Origin: Dromaius novaehollandiae
Taxonomy: Eukaryota > Chordata > Aves > Casuariiformes > Dromaiidae
Length of the DNA stretch: 64,000 nt
Direction of reading: 5' to 3'
Assembly: GCF_036370855.1 (NCBI RefSeq)
Contig: NC_088101.1
Span: forward strand, 6,393,501 to 6,457,500
Each line of letters begins with the position of its first letter. Positions within the stretch are counted from its first letter, which is position 1. Shown piece after piece: positions 1-10,059 of this stretch. Made by a program: the position numbers and the translations under genes. The notes beneath the pieces were generated by a model that worked only from the letters and a program-made list of their open reading frames with translations, had not been told where the DNA came from and searched no databases.

Positions 1-298
1 AGTGGGAGCAGCTCCTGCTTAAGGTACAGCACTGCTGCGAGGGCAGCAGCTACCGGTGGGAAAGTGGGGGAAGGTGTGGGTGGAAAGGTAACCAGGAGCA
101 GGGGAGCCCTGAGCAGGGAAATGCCAGTTTTGTTCAGAAAACAGGAAACACAGGAAAGACCCCCTGCAAAGGCCCTGAGGATTTTGTTTTGCAAAGAGCT
201 GTGGATCACAGAGGGTCGTGTCGTGTTGTGCCATGTCCCATCGTTGCACGTTGTGACCCGCTCTGCGGGGGCTTTGCTTCAACTTGTGTTTCTCCTAG
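1..298 (+). other. Intron of the left MROH gene
   Basis: There is no coding exon I can support here. The stretch ends in a normal acceptor (AG at 297-298) leading into the first visible exon, so it is read as the tail of an intron of the MROH gene whose 5' part lies left of the window. Confidence 0.6.
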
Positions 299-3195
299 TT
301 CCTGAGGACATCGCTGGAGACGATCGAGAGCCAGGCCTGGACCATGGGCCTGAGCGTGGAGCTCAGCCAGCAGACGGGCAGCTACCCCTGGCTGTCCCGG
401 GAGCAGGTGGGTCCCTGCTGAGGCCTCGTTTCTGCGGGAGCCGAGCTGGACGGCCAGGCGCCGCGGCCAGCTCAGTCGTGCCTGGTGTGGGCTGGTGCGT
501 CGCGGCCCGGCTCTGTGCCGCCAGGCTGTGCGTGACCACGTCTGGGGTGGCCGCTTGTCTTTCAGGCCTTCCTGTATAAAGCTGTCGGGGTGTCCCTGGC
601 AGCGTGTCAGCATGTCCCCTACGTCCGCCGGGAAATGAAGAAGCATCTCTCAAGGACAAATTACTTGGAAGCGTCTGAGAGAGAGGTGAGTTTCCTCTTC
701 TCCCCTTGCTTTCCCCGGAGCCCCTCGGTATTTCCAGGGGAGCGGTGATCTCTCCGAGCAGAGCGCTCCAGGCTCTTCTCATTTCCTTGTCACTGCTGTT
801 TCTGTCGGACGATATCGCGAGTGTCGCTCGGAGCTTGCCGTGGCTGAGTGTCGGCCAGAGGCCGCCTCACCCTTTCCCTTGTGTTGCAGGCGATGATTTC
901 TGTTTTGGCCGGTTCTGCCGAGAGCCACTTCCACCTTGCCTTGGAGGTGGTGCAGGAGTTTGGGGCGTCCATGGAGGAAAGACCAGTGTCTGGGGCTTTC
1001 AAACGCCTGAAGGTAAAGGATGCCGGGTGTCTTGGCTCGTTTTTCCTCTGCTTTATTTTCACTTCCAAACCAGTAGCAGCCCAGGGGTGGCTGCTGCGTG
1101 GAAAGCGGGGCAGCTCCTTCGCCGGGAGGCAGCGGGAGCTGGGGCCCGACGGAGGCGCTGGGCTGACGTCTCGTGGCTTCTCCCACGGCGCAGGAATACC
1201 ACCAGGGGAAGAGAGCGGGGAGGCACATGGCCCTCGTGCTGGCCTACGGCCAGATCGCGCTCTGCGCCCCCCCGGAGCAGCTCCTGGCCCGCGTGGAGAG
1301 CGACGTCGTGGGGCGCATCCTGCAGCACTACCGCGCCAGCTGCCAGGTGGGTGCACGGGCGCAGGGCCAGCCACACAGACGTGGGTCTTCCCTGAAGCTC
1401 CTGCGAGTGCCGACTGCCCCCAGCGCCCCGGGGGCGGTTGTGCCCTGCCCGTGCTGGCGGAGGGGGACGCGGCAGCCCTGGTTCGTCCCTGCTGCCCTGC
1501 GGGGTCTGTGTGCTTCGGGGCCGTTGCTGCGTGTCCTGCGTCTGTGCGCCTTGGTTCACTGCCTCTCACTCCACCGCCTTTCCCCTTCCAGGTGCTGGGC
1601 TTCTCCTTCTCCACCAAGGTAAGTCCTGCCCCCCGGGGCCTTGCTCGCTGCCCTTCCCACACCCCTTTCCCCACGCAGGCGTGCCGGACTCGCCCTCCCG
1701 CTCCCCAGGCCGGGGGCCGGGGGTCTCCTTGCGGTAGGTAGCCGGGAAAGCTCATGCCTTCGCGGGGGGAGCTTCTTCCCAGGAGGGGAGAGGAGGTTTC
1801 CTTCCTGCGACCCGTGTGCCGAGCCGGGGCTCTGGGCAGACGCAGTCGCCCTTGTGCGCTGTGCTCTGGGGCTGGACTGCCCGCCGTGTTCCTCGTTGAG
1901 CCCTTGGTGCTGTGAGGAGTTCCTCACCGGTGCCGCCGTGTTTCCCTGTGCCGGGACGCAGGACATGCAGCTCAAGCTGGCGCTGATCCGGAGCGTCACC
2001 GAGGTCAGCCGGGCCGTGCGGGTGGCGGGGGGCTCCCGCGGCGTGGAGCTCTGCTGCAAACGGGAGCTGCTGGACACCTTGCTGGTGAGTGCCGGGGCCG
2101 GGACGGTGCCACCGGGGAGGTTGGGGCCGAGCCCCGAGGCCGGTCGTCCCGAGGCGCGATGCTCTGCCTTGGCCGCACGCGACCTCTGGAGCGCCCTGAG
2201 CCTGGTCCCGGTGGGAGGGCTCTCGGCGGCTGCCCGCTGCCCACTGTGCGCGTGTCTCTGTGACCTGCAGGGCTTCGTGCAGGGGGAGCCCCGGGATCGC
2301 CTGGTGTCCCCCGTGCGCCAGGAAGCGTTTGTGGCCGTGGGGCACTTGAGGTAGGGTCTTTGCGCCGGGGCTGCGGGGAGTTGTCATCTGAGCCGCTGCT
2401 CTGGGCAGTGGTAGTGAGACTCTTGTGTGTTTCCCTCTTTCTCTGCCAGCAAACTGAAGCCATCGCTGAGCCGGGAGGAAAACCGCGACCTCCTGGATCA
2501 GTGTGTGCGGAGCGTGATGCCCCTGCCTGCCCTGGAGCCGGCGGAAGAGGAGGGGGCGACAGCGGCAGACGCTCTGCACGTGCAGGTACCTGCTGGCCCT
2601 TCTCTGCCGGCCTCTCTGGGGATCCCTCAGCAGCACGCGCTGCGCTCTGCCCCCTCCGGCCGAGCTGGGCGTCTCTGAGCGCGGCCCAACGCCCGTCCTT
2701 CTCCCCGCGCTCAGGGTCTGCACGCGCGGACCATGGGGGCTCTCGGTGAGCTGGTGACGGCCCTGCTGGAGGAAGACCTCAGCTCGGACTGGCTGTCGGA
2801 GATGCTGCACGTGAGTGTCCGTGGGGGGACGGGGAAGGCGTCACCAGTGCCGGGTGCGTGGGGAGAGCTGGGCTGTGGAGGCGGCGGGGTCAGCGCGAGG
2901 TGGCCGTGGGGCACGTCTGCGCCGGTGCCCTCCATGAGGGGCTGCCGGGGCCGGCAAGGGGCTGTGCCGCCAGCTGCCGAGGCAGCAGCTCCTCGGCGGG
3001 ACTCTGGGTGGGAGGGAGGCGTTTGGGGTGGCGGTGGGCAGGCCAGGATGGCTGGGGGGACTGTTGTGAGCCAGGTGTGCTCTTCCGCAGGTGCTGGAGT
3101 ACTGGCTCACCTCGGCCAAGGAGTGGGAGCGGGAGAGGGCCCTGCAGGCCTGCGCCCAGCTGCTGGGTGCTTTCGAGGAGCGATTTGAGCTCACG
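299..3195 (+). CDS. MROH family protein, left gene, first ten visible exons
   Basis: These are internal exons of a maestro HEAT-like repeat protein, an alpha-helical scaffold-type protein whose biochemical role is poorly known. Exons, each with AG/GT borders: 299-406, 566-685, 890-1012, 1194-1346, 1592-1618, 1962-2084, 2271-2350, 2450-2585, 2715-2810, 3091-3195. Most are phase 0; only 2271-2350 and 2450-2585 share a split codon. They encode leucine- and alanine-rich amphipathic helices such as FLRTSLETIESQAW and VLEYWLTSAKEWERERALQ. The exon at 1592-1618 is a 27-nt microexon (VLGFSFSTK). There is no stop or frameshift. The 5' exons and promoter are outside the window. The gene continues after the retroviral insertion at 11,341. 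Assignment to MROH is by recognition of the family; which member (MROH1 or MROH2-like) is not settled. Confidence 0.8.
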
Positions 3196-3294
3196 GTGAG
3201 AAGGGACCCCCCATGTGCCATGTCCCCCCTCCCTGCTGGCTGCGGGCCCAGCTGGGAACTCTGCCCCGGGGGTCTCCTGGGCTGTGGGGCTGCA

Positions 3295-3299
3295 CCGCT
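3295..3299. repeat. Target-site duplication, left copy (CCGCT)
   Basis: These five bases directly abut the LTR terminus TGTCGCGG. The same five bases follow the other end of the provirus at 11,230-11,234. A 5-bp duplication is normal for several retroviral integrases and fixes the element ends. Confidence 0.85.
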
Positions 3300-4469
3300 T
3301 GTCGCGGCCCGAAAGGAGTCGTTCAGGACGACCTCCCTCCCCTTGGGGCCAAACGACCAAGTTCGTGATGCCCTTGGACTGAATTAAGGTGAAACGACAC
3401 CAGCCAACCGGTTTTAAGATTTATTAACACAAAGGCAAGGCATGTGGTCAAATAGGATAATTCAATGGCGAATACTGCAACTAGCTAGACAAAAACAGAT
3501 CTTACCAACATTCAACAAAAGAGAGGGGGAAAGAGAGAGAGAGAGAGAGAGAGAGAAAGATATCACCACCCGTGGATCCAGCGGCGTCCTGTTGGTCCTC
3601 TTCCTTTGGGAGTCTCGGCAGTGGGGGGGGGGGGGGCTCCCGTCTGGTGGTAGGTGGGTCCTCTTCACCCTGGGTGTAAGTTTTGGTGGTGCGCGTGCAG
3701 TAATTACAACTCGAGTTGGGTCCGACCCTAGGTTAGCTCGGAATGACACGCGTGCAGTGGTTACAGCTCGAGTTGGGTACCTCCAAAGAGGGACCCTGAA
3801 CAAAGAGATCCCTGGGCAATTATAGCTTTTTCAAATTAAGTTTCCCACCCCCCCACGTGGTAGTTCAGACCAATAGTAATTTTTGAGTCTGGGGTCTCCT
3901 GCTCCTTATTGGATCTCATCGTTGTTCCTAGGCAGGCTGTTTCTTTTCTCCCTTATCTTTTCTGTTGCAGTTTCTGCAGACAGGTGTGTCTTCCTTCCTA
4001 TAGGTGTGTCTTCCTTCCTCGGGTCCCACCATCATCTCTCAAGGTCTTGACAAAGAGGTGGTAACTCCAGCAATTAGCACCGTTTCAGCAGTGCACAGGA
4101 ATGCAAATTGCTGGTAACGCCCTTATCATTCCCGCCTGCAGCAGCTCTGGGCCCTTTCTCACTGTACTAGGGAGTGCGGCCTAAGGCTTCAGCAAATTTA
4201 GCCACTCATGCCAAGCAGGTTTTATAGAAGTTGTGCTAAAAACGGACAATAATTTACAGTCCAGATCCCAAAGTCTCTGCCCGATTGCGGTCTCGTTCAG
4301 TGCAGGCTCGGTGTGTTCTGGGTGGTCACAGGGAGACCATCTCGGGGGTCGCAGCAGCCCAGTCCTGTTTCCGCCAGGGACAGATGGCTTGTTCGGGGTT
4401 ATGGCCTGCCTGCACCCCATGCACCAAGAAATGTTTAAGGCAAAAAAATTCATTCATCTGTCCGCCACA
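3300..4469 (-). repeat. 3' LTR of the endogenous retrovirus
   Basis: This is a 1,170-bp terminal repeat read on the minus strand, with TG...CA ends. It contains a minus-strand AATAAA at 3,420-3,425, a TATA-like motif near 4,219-4,226, a (GA)n run near 3,530-3,560, and a G-run of 14 near 3,622. TATA box and poly(A) signal are about 800 bases apart, so either the R region is very long or transcription starts elsewhere. An open frame of about 90 codons (4,453-4,181) lies inside the LTR. It differs from the 5' LTR only by two homopolymer lengths. Confidence 0.93.
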
Positions 4470-4479
4470 CCACCCCGTG
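4470..4479 (-). other. Probable polypurine tract
   Basis: On the minus strand the bases just before the 3' LTR read ACGGGGTGG, a short purine-rich tract ending at the LTR border, where plus-strand DNA priming would occur. It is short and interrupted by a T. The same 11-base word recurs at 5,340-5,350. Confidence 0.5.
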
Positions 4480-5471
4480 ACTTAAACATTGATTGGTACG
4501 TCTCCTTCCTGAAGTCTTCATGGCCTTCATCCACAGTGGTGATATGAGACAGAGAGAGAGATCAGAAAGAAGTATAGAAATAGTAGAAGTGCGCACAGTA
4601 GTCATGAACAATTATTAAGAATATCTACTTTTAACAATAATATGTCCAAAACTAATCAATTTTCTGAACAATAACTTCTTTTGACAATAACATATCTAAA
4701 GAACAATATCTTAACATATCTAAAGCTAACAATAACATATCTAAAAATAACCACACCAAAATGTGTCCCAGGAAAAGTTTGAGGATTTGCCTATGGCTCT
4801 GGGGAGTCATTGGAGAAAGGTGATCCTTTACAATGACAATTGTGAGGCAAACAAGGGCATATTAAAAGAACAGTTACAGCAATAGCCAAAGAACAAGTAC
4901 TGCAACATGAACTAACATAGCTGTGTATAACATCTTCTTTTCCATTCTTCTAGTATAATCCACCGATGTATCTGTCGTCCAAGTTGTGACGGGGCGTGTG
5001 TGGGGGGTACCTCTTTCTGTTATCCTCAGGGCTCCAGCGTCGCAAGGATGGTTGGGGATTGTTGACTGCGGCCCTCGTGGTTGATGCCAAGGCTGATGGC
5101 CGTTGTGGCGCATGCGTGGTTTGAGCCTGGGTACTCTAGTCACCTGACGCGTTTTATTATTTTCTACCCACTAAGTTCCGGTGGGTCACCAGGACCAGTT
5201 TTACAGAATAGATAAACATATCATTATAGCAAATCACAGAGTACCTCCTATGGTTTCTTTACAAAAAATATCTGGATTATAGTTGTCCTGATCTCTATTG
5301 CCTATCTCCTCGCCATTCTTCCGTGTGTAACCATGCATTCCACCCCGTGAGTTAAAAGGTTCCTCAGCCTGGTCTTAAATTGCTATTTCAGCCTTAGGGA
5401 CATCGATTAGGCCCTCCTCGTCCTCCTCCTTTGGTAGGGGAGCATAATTAGTCAGTTGGACCATTCGTATG
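4480..5471 (-). other. Remnant 3' proviral region where env would lie
   Basis: About 1 kb lies between the end of the pol frame and the 3' LTR. It contains no complete surface or transmembrane envelope gene. The only sizeable frame is at 4,874-5,143. AT-rich stretches with many ATATCTAA-like words fill 4,600-4,770. Most of env and the end of pol appear to be deleted. Confidence 0.6.
4874..5143 (-). CDS. Short open frame with hydrophobic C-terminus, possible leader remnant
   Basis: This is an 89-codon frame (first codon GTG; in-frame ATGs at codons 11, 67, 71 and 76). Its N-terminal half is rich in Arg, Pro and His, and the last ~18 residues are strongly hydrophobic (MLYTAMLVHVAVLVLWLLL), ending at TAA 4,874-4,876. 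A basic leader followed by a hydrophobic segment is the layout of a long retroviral envelope signal peptide, but nothing envelope-like follows. It could equally be an accessory frame or chance. Function is not assigned. Confidence 0.3.
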   Translation of the reverse strand: MTRVPRLKPRMRHNGHQPWHQPRGPQSTIPNHPCDAGALRITERGTPHTRPVTTWTTDTSVDYTRRMEKKMLYTAMLVHVAVLVLWLLL

Positions 5472-8195
5472 TTAACAGTTTTTATTATAGTTGATTTTAC
5501 ACAGGATATTGCTATGCTTACGATAATCACAACTGATCAAACTTTGAATCCAACCAGTGACACTGAGTCCAAACCAACTAAATATTTTTGAAAGCCAATT
5601 AGAATTCATTGATTCTTGGAGCTCACGGGTGTCTTTTGAAATTACCTCGACTCCTACCAATACATGCCTTTTCCCTTCTGAGAGGCGAAAAGGGCCGATG
5701 TAGTCTATTTGCCAAGTGTCCCACAGCCCCTTATTGTCTCTTAAGTGTAGGGGTTGGTCCTTGAGAGGGTTATGTCCTTCTAATCGTGTACGGCATAGGC
5801 CGCATGCTGAGATAACAGTGTTACATAGCTCCCTGGTCACAGACCATCCCCTGCTGACTGCCTCTTTATAAAGGTCTTTACTTCCAGAATGGTCTCGTTT
5901 AACATGCAACCATTCTAACAGATGTTCCCATTTTTCCCCTTCTGCTTCTGCTGCTAATGTAGCTAGGCGGGTTAGCGAATCTACTTGGTTATTCAAAAGG
6001 TGAGCGGGGTGGTTTCCTGTTTGGTGTGCAGCTACCCATCCTACTAGGAAAGATTTCTGTTTGGCAATGCTGAGAATTTCTTCCCATTTCTCTCGTTGCC
6101 ACACTGGTATTCGATTAACTTCCCACTGGTTTTGCTCCCAGAATGGGAGCCATTCAGTACATCCCTTGAACACAGCATATGAATCGGTGTAAATGAACAC
6201 TGGTTCTGTGTTTTCTGCTTCTCGCTTTATCACACTCCAAACTGCTATCAACTCTCCTACCTGAGCACTCCCCTCCCCTTCCGTTACTATCCGGTCTCCT
6301 GAATCAACATGCAATGCTACTGCTCGGTATTTCCAGACCTTACCTTCTCTTTTAGAGGAGGCGTCAGTAAACCATACATTTTTTAGTTGGGATTCAAAAG
6401 GAGGAGCAGGTTTTATAACAGAAGGAGGAGGTTCCTGATCTGGGTGATCAGGAGGTGCATCCTGTATTTGAAGCATCTTAGGTGTACCCTCTTCTACCTT
6501 GTGTGTATGGTAGTAGTGATCTAACTGCGCATACCACTTCCTTACTGTTTCTCGTTGTGCAACCCCCATAGGAGGTGGAGTTCCAGCTAATATTGGCTTC
6601 AAGACCTTAAAGGGTCCTCTTAAAATAATCGATTGCTGTCGTATGACCCTTTCAGCTTCTTGCAAAGCCAGGCTAACTACAAAGAGGCCCTTCTCCCAGG
6701 CAGAGTATCGCTTCTCTGCATCTTTGAAACTGCGTGAGTAAAAACCTACGGGGCGAGTCGGACCTTCAGGCCCACGTTGCCACATATGTATAGATAATCC
6801 ATGAATTGCAAAACCCCACTCAATATGGAGTGGATCTGTTGGGTGTATTGGCCCTAAGGCTTGATAAACCCCAGCCTCAAAGATTAACAATTCTAAGGCT
6901 TCCTCATGAATTGGGGTCCAATTCCAGGTAGCCTTTTTGCGTATCAAATCATATAAAGGACGTGCTATGATGGAAAAATCTGGAATGTGTTTTCTCCAAA
7001 ATACCAGCAGGCCTAGGGCATGTTGTAATTCCTTCTTATTTCCAGGCATCTTTACTTGTTCAAGGGAGGTTAAAGTCTCAGGGGGAATACATACTGCTCC
7101 TCCCCTCCACCAAATGCCTAGGAATTTCACCTCAGAAGAGGGAGGCTGTATCTTTTCTGTCGGAATTTGGAGTCCTAAACTTTCCAAATGGCTAATTATT
7201 TCAGATTGGGTTTTTCCCACCGCAGTGGCATCAGAGCCGCCAACCAATATATCATCAATATATTGATATACTTTGACCCCTTTTTCAGGCGTGATTTGAG
7301 CAAGCTCTTGTGCCAGTGCGTAGTGGGCAATGGTTGGTGAGTGGCGGTATCCCTGGGGGAGACGTGTAAAAGTGAATTGCATACCCTCCCATGTAAAAGC
7401 AAAACGATCTCTATCTATTTCCTGCAAGGGGACCATAAAAAACATGTCTTTAACATCGATGGTTGCTAAAATTTGATGGGCTTGCTCCTGTATAGTTGCA
7501 ATCAGTTCAGCTATATTAGGCACAGCAGCTGTTAAAGGACCTGTATTGGCATTCAGACGCCGATAATCAATTGTCAGTCTCCACTTTCCGTTTGGTTTAC
7601 GGACTGGCCATACAGGGGAGTTATAAGGTGAGTGAGTGGGAATAATTATCCCCTGTTCTCGTAATTCAGTTATTACAGGGGCAATTCCCTCCCTTGCTCC
7701 TAATGGCAGAGCATAGGGTTTGACATTGGTTATTTTTGAAGGAGGAAGTGCGGGTGCTGACTGAAGCAGCCTCATCGAGGCTACAGGGAGCCCAAACGTC
7801 CATTCTTTTCCTCCCGAGTCTACCCAGGCACGGCCTTTTAGTAGGTCAAGTCCCATAATATTTGTTGGCAAATCTCCTAGTATCATTGTGGTTTCAACTG
7901 GAGATTCATCACCTGGCAGCCAGCATTTAATTCGGGCTGTCGGTTGTGGCTTAGAATTGCCAAAAACATCAGTGACCCAGATCGGTTTCTTATCAGCCAC
8001 TATCCCATTGTTATCAGCAATATCCTTCCGAAGAGCTGATATCTGGGCCCCAGTGTCTACTAAGAAAGTAACTGGAGTTTTAAAGGGCCCTAGTGGGAAA
8101 GTTATCAACAAGTCTCCTCTGCTGTTTTCTGTGAGCCTCCTTAAGTGGACCCACTGGCCATCCCCCGGCTCACTTAAAAGGGACGGCTCAGGGGG
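5472..8195 (-). pseudogene. pol: Retroviral pol (protease-RT-RNase H-truncated integrase)
   Basis: This is the -1 frame relative to gag, entered at the slippery site 8,195-8,201. Numbering from position 8,111: aspartic protease DTGA at residues 19-22; reverse transcriptase with the KPNGKWR region (~172-178), catalytic Asp ~219 and YIDD at 284-287; RNase H with TDAS (~582-585), Glu ~620, Asp ~643 and Asp ~711; integrase zinc-binding His ~736, His ~741 and CGLC at 770-773, then the first catalytic Asp ~803. After about residue 826 the frame leaves integrase. The second Asp and the Glu of the DDE triad are missing, and the last ~50 residues ([11 protein letters not shown] region) look like a retroviral transmembrane-protein end. 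I infer an in-frame deletion joining pol to env. Polymerase domains look intact; integration function is lost. Confidence 0.88.
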
Positions 8196-9694
8196 TTTCC
8201 CGACTCCGAGGGTTTAAAATCAACCACATCAATTTCCTGCGGTGCAGACGGGGTTACTACTCTAGGTTCTTGGGATAAGGGAGCAGGGTCTTTGGGATTT
8301 GAGGAATATGGGGTTCCCCTTATCCTGTCCCAACTTCTTACCAAACTTTCCAGGTTGGGAGTTGGTAACCTATCCATGACTTCTCTGGGAATTCCCTTTG
8401 AAATGCCTTCTGCCCATAATAATTGTCTCCTGCTATCCGACACCCGTACCATTTTCCCAGGATGTGGGTGTTGCAGTGATTTATATTGCCTCCCACTTTC
8501 CTCAACTCTTCTTATTTCTGCTTTATGCTTTGTTTCCCCCTGGCCAGTGAATCCCATACGCCTTCCGTAATTAATTAGTTCCTGTGCCACTTCCCCCCAA
8601 GTCATGTCAGGGGAGCCTCCCCTTCGCCTCGGTCGAGGAGTTCGTAATCGGTCTTGCAGCTGAACAGCATAAAGCTTTAAAGCATCAGGAAGTCCCCTGA
8701 TCAGAGGATGTAACCTCTCGGGGTCTGCCACACACTGCATGGGGGAGGGCTGCTGCGGAAGCAGCAAACGGTCATGCATCAATTGGAGGCAAGCAGTTTT
8801 CTGCACGCTTTCCAAAATGTGGCCCGCTGTGGGTGTTTTAATAGAAAAAGGGTCTCCTCTTTCCATTGGGTCTAATCCTCCTGCCCAGTAGGCTACCCTC
8901 TGGGTCAAGGACCATGGTTCCCTATTATCATTTGTGGTTAGGAAGACTCCGGGTCCCCAATATCCTCTAGCCTCATCTTCGCTCAGCAGAATGCGATCCC
9001 CCCCAGTGAGGGAGACTCTCCACACATACTCAGTTTCAGTTTCCCGGGAGCCCCGGGAATATTTTTCCTGTATTTTAGCCAAGTCCTGAGGGGAATAGGG
9101 GATAATACGCGTGGTATGTTGTTGAATACCCCCTTGACCATTATCAATGGTTTCAGTTTTAATCAAGGGTCTCATTACTACGTTCCCATCTCCAGGATAA
9201 AAGAGGTTCCTGCTCTCTTCTAATTCTTTAATTGGATATATGGATTTTAGATCAGATGCCTGTTTTCCATCTAGTTTTGCCAAATTCGAGAATCCCAGTT
9301 CACTATCATCAAACCCCCGCCTGTTTTCTTCCAGTTCAGACCGCAGGATTCTCTCTCGGTCTAATGAGTCCGATAAGATTGTTTGAAGTCGCTGAGTATG
9401 GTTGCGCTCAGCAGCAAGTTGACTTTGCAAGTTTCTCACCTGTTCTTGCAAAGACTCAATTGTCTCTTTATCACCTTGCCTCTCCCTCTGGGCAGCAATT
9501 AGTGCCGCCCCTAAAACAGCACAAACTGTTGCTTTTCCTTTCCCGGTTTGTAGTTTTCGTTCCTTTGCCAAAAGAGTGATCCTATCTGCCACCGCCTTTG
9601 AGTCATGCCAATTGTTTTGGGCCCAAGCCATGCCAGGAAGAGAGGGCAGGGCTTTATAGCCCTTCAATTTTTCAAAGAGAGGATTATCCTCCAT
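8174..9694 (-). CDS. gag: Retroviral gag, intact
   Basis: A 506-codon frame runs from the ATG at 9,694-9,692 to TAA at 8,174-8,176. The frame is open 15 codons further upstream without an earlier ATG. Residues ~65-130 are Glu/Gln/Arg-rich (for example [14 protein letters not shown]) and should form a coiled coil. A central part rich in Trp and Pro follows, then a C-terminal capsid-like part ([18 protein letters not shown]). I see no CCHC zinc knuckle and no clear major homology region, so this is not a standard alpha-, beta- or gammaretroviral Gag. It resembles the coiled-coil Gag of the avian ENS-1/ERNI group in outline only. The frame is undamaged. It overlaps the start of the pol frame by the frameshift window. 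Confidence 0.8.
   Translation of the reverse strand: MEDNPLFEKLKGYKALPSLPGMAWAQNNWHDSKAVADRITLLAKERKLQTGKGKATVCAVLGAALIAAQRERQGDKETIESLQEQVRNLQSQLAAERNHTQRLQTILSDSLDRERILRSELEENRRGFDDSELGFSNLAKLDGKQASDLKSIYPIKELEESRNLFYPGDGNVVMRPLIKTETIDNGQGGIQQHTTRIIPYSPQDLAKIQEKYSRGSRETETEYVWRVSLTGGDRILLSEDEARGYWGPGVFLTTNDNREPWSLTQRVAYWAGGLDPMERGDPFSIKTPTAGHILESVQKTACLQLMHDRLLLPQQPSPMQCVADPERLHPLIRGLPDALKLYAVQLQDRLRTPRPRRRGGSPDMTWGEVAQELINYGRRMGFTGQGETKHKAEIRRVEESGRQYKSLQHPHPGKMVRVSDSRRQLLWAEGISKGIPREVMDRLPTPNLESLVRSWDRIRGTPYSSNPKDPAPLSQEPRVVTPSAPQEIDVVDFKPSESGNPLSRPF
8195..8201 (-). promoter_or_regulatory. -1 ribosomal frameshift site G GGA AAC between gag and pol
   Basis: On the minus strand the heptamer GGGAAAC lies with GGA AAC in the gag frame (codons 514-515 counted from 9,739; gag stops seven codons later). 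Slipping back one base enters exactly the open frame that runs into protease. GGGAAAC fits the X XXY YYZ rule and is a slippery site in known retroviruses. Just downstream a C-rich stretch can pair with a GGGGG run about 30 bases on, a plausible stimulating stem. Confidence 0.8.
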
Positions 9695-9749
9695 TGTCGG
9701 ATCCTCAAATCGATCCCGACAACAACTATCACACAACACAAAAGGAGAC

Positions 9750-9953
9750 TACTCCAAATTATTCAGCCTACTGTGGGTTCACGTACCCAGTGTGGATCTT
9801 TACAACAAGATCCTCTGTACTCCAAATTATTCAGCCTACTGTGGGTTCACGTACCCAGTGTGGATCTTTACAACAAGATCCTCTGTACTCCAAATTATTC
9901 AGCCTACTGTGGGTTCACGTACCCAGTGTGGATCTTTACAACAAGATCCTCTG
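9750..9953 (-). repeat. Three exact 68-bp tandem repeats in the proviral leader
   Basis: Units are 9,750-9,817, 9,818-9,885 and 9,886-9,953. They are identical by eye, each starting TACTCCAAATTATTCAGCC on the plus strand and ending ATCCTCTG. They sit between the primer-binding site and the gag start, the 5' untranslated leader where packaging and dimerisation signals normally lie. Confidence 0.95.
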
Positions 9954-10037
9954 TCCCCGCTCCTGGCAGGCACTTCCCAAGGAAGGGGCCACGCTAAGGG
10001 CCCTGGTCCCTTCTGGTAGGTTCAGTATCTCAAGGGC

Positions 10038-10055
10038 ATCCTGCCGACTACGCCA
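10038..10055 (-). other. Primer-binding site for tRNA-Ser
   Basis: On the minus strand the 18 bases TGGCGTAGTCGGCAGGAT begin four bases after the 5' LTR end. The plus-strand complement ATCCTGCCGACTACGCCA equals the 3' end of vertebrate tRNA-Ser (AGA/TGA type) with CCA. The match is to a tRNA sequence I know, not a search result. Confidence 0.88.
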
Positions 10056-10059
10056 ATTA

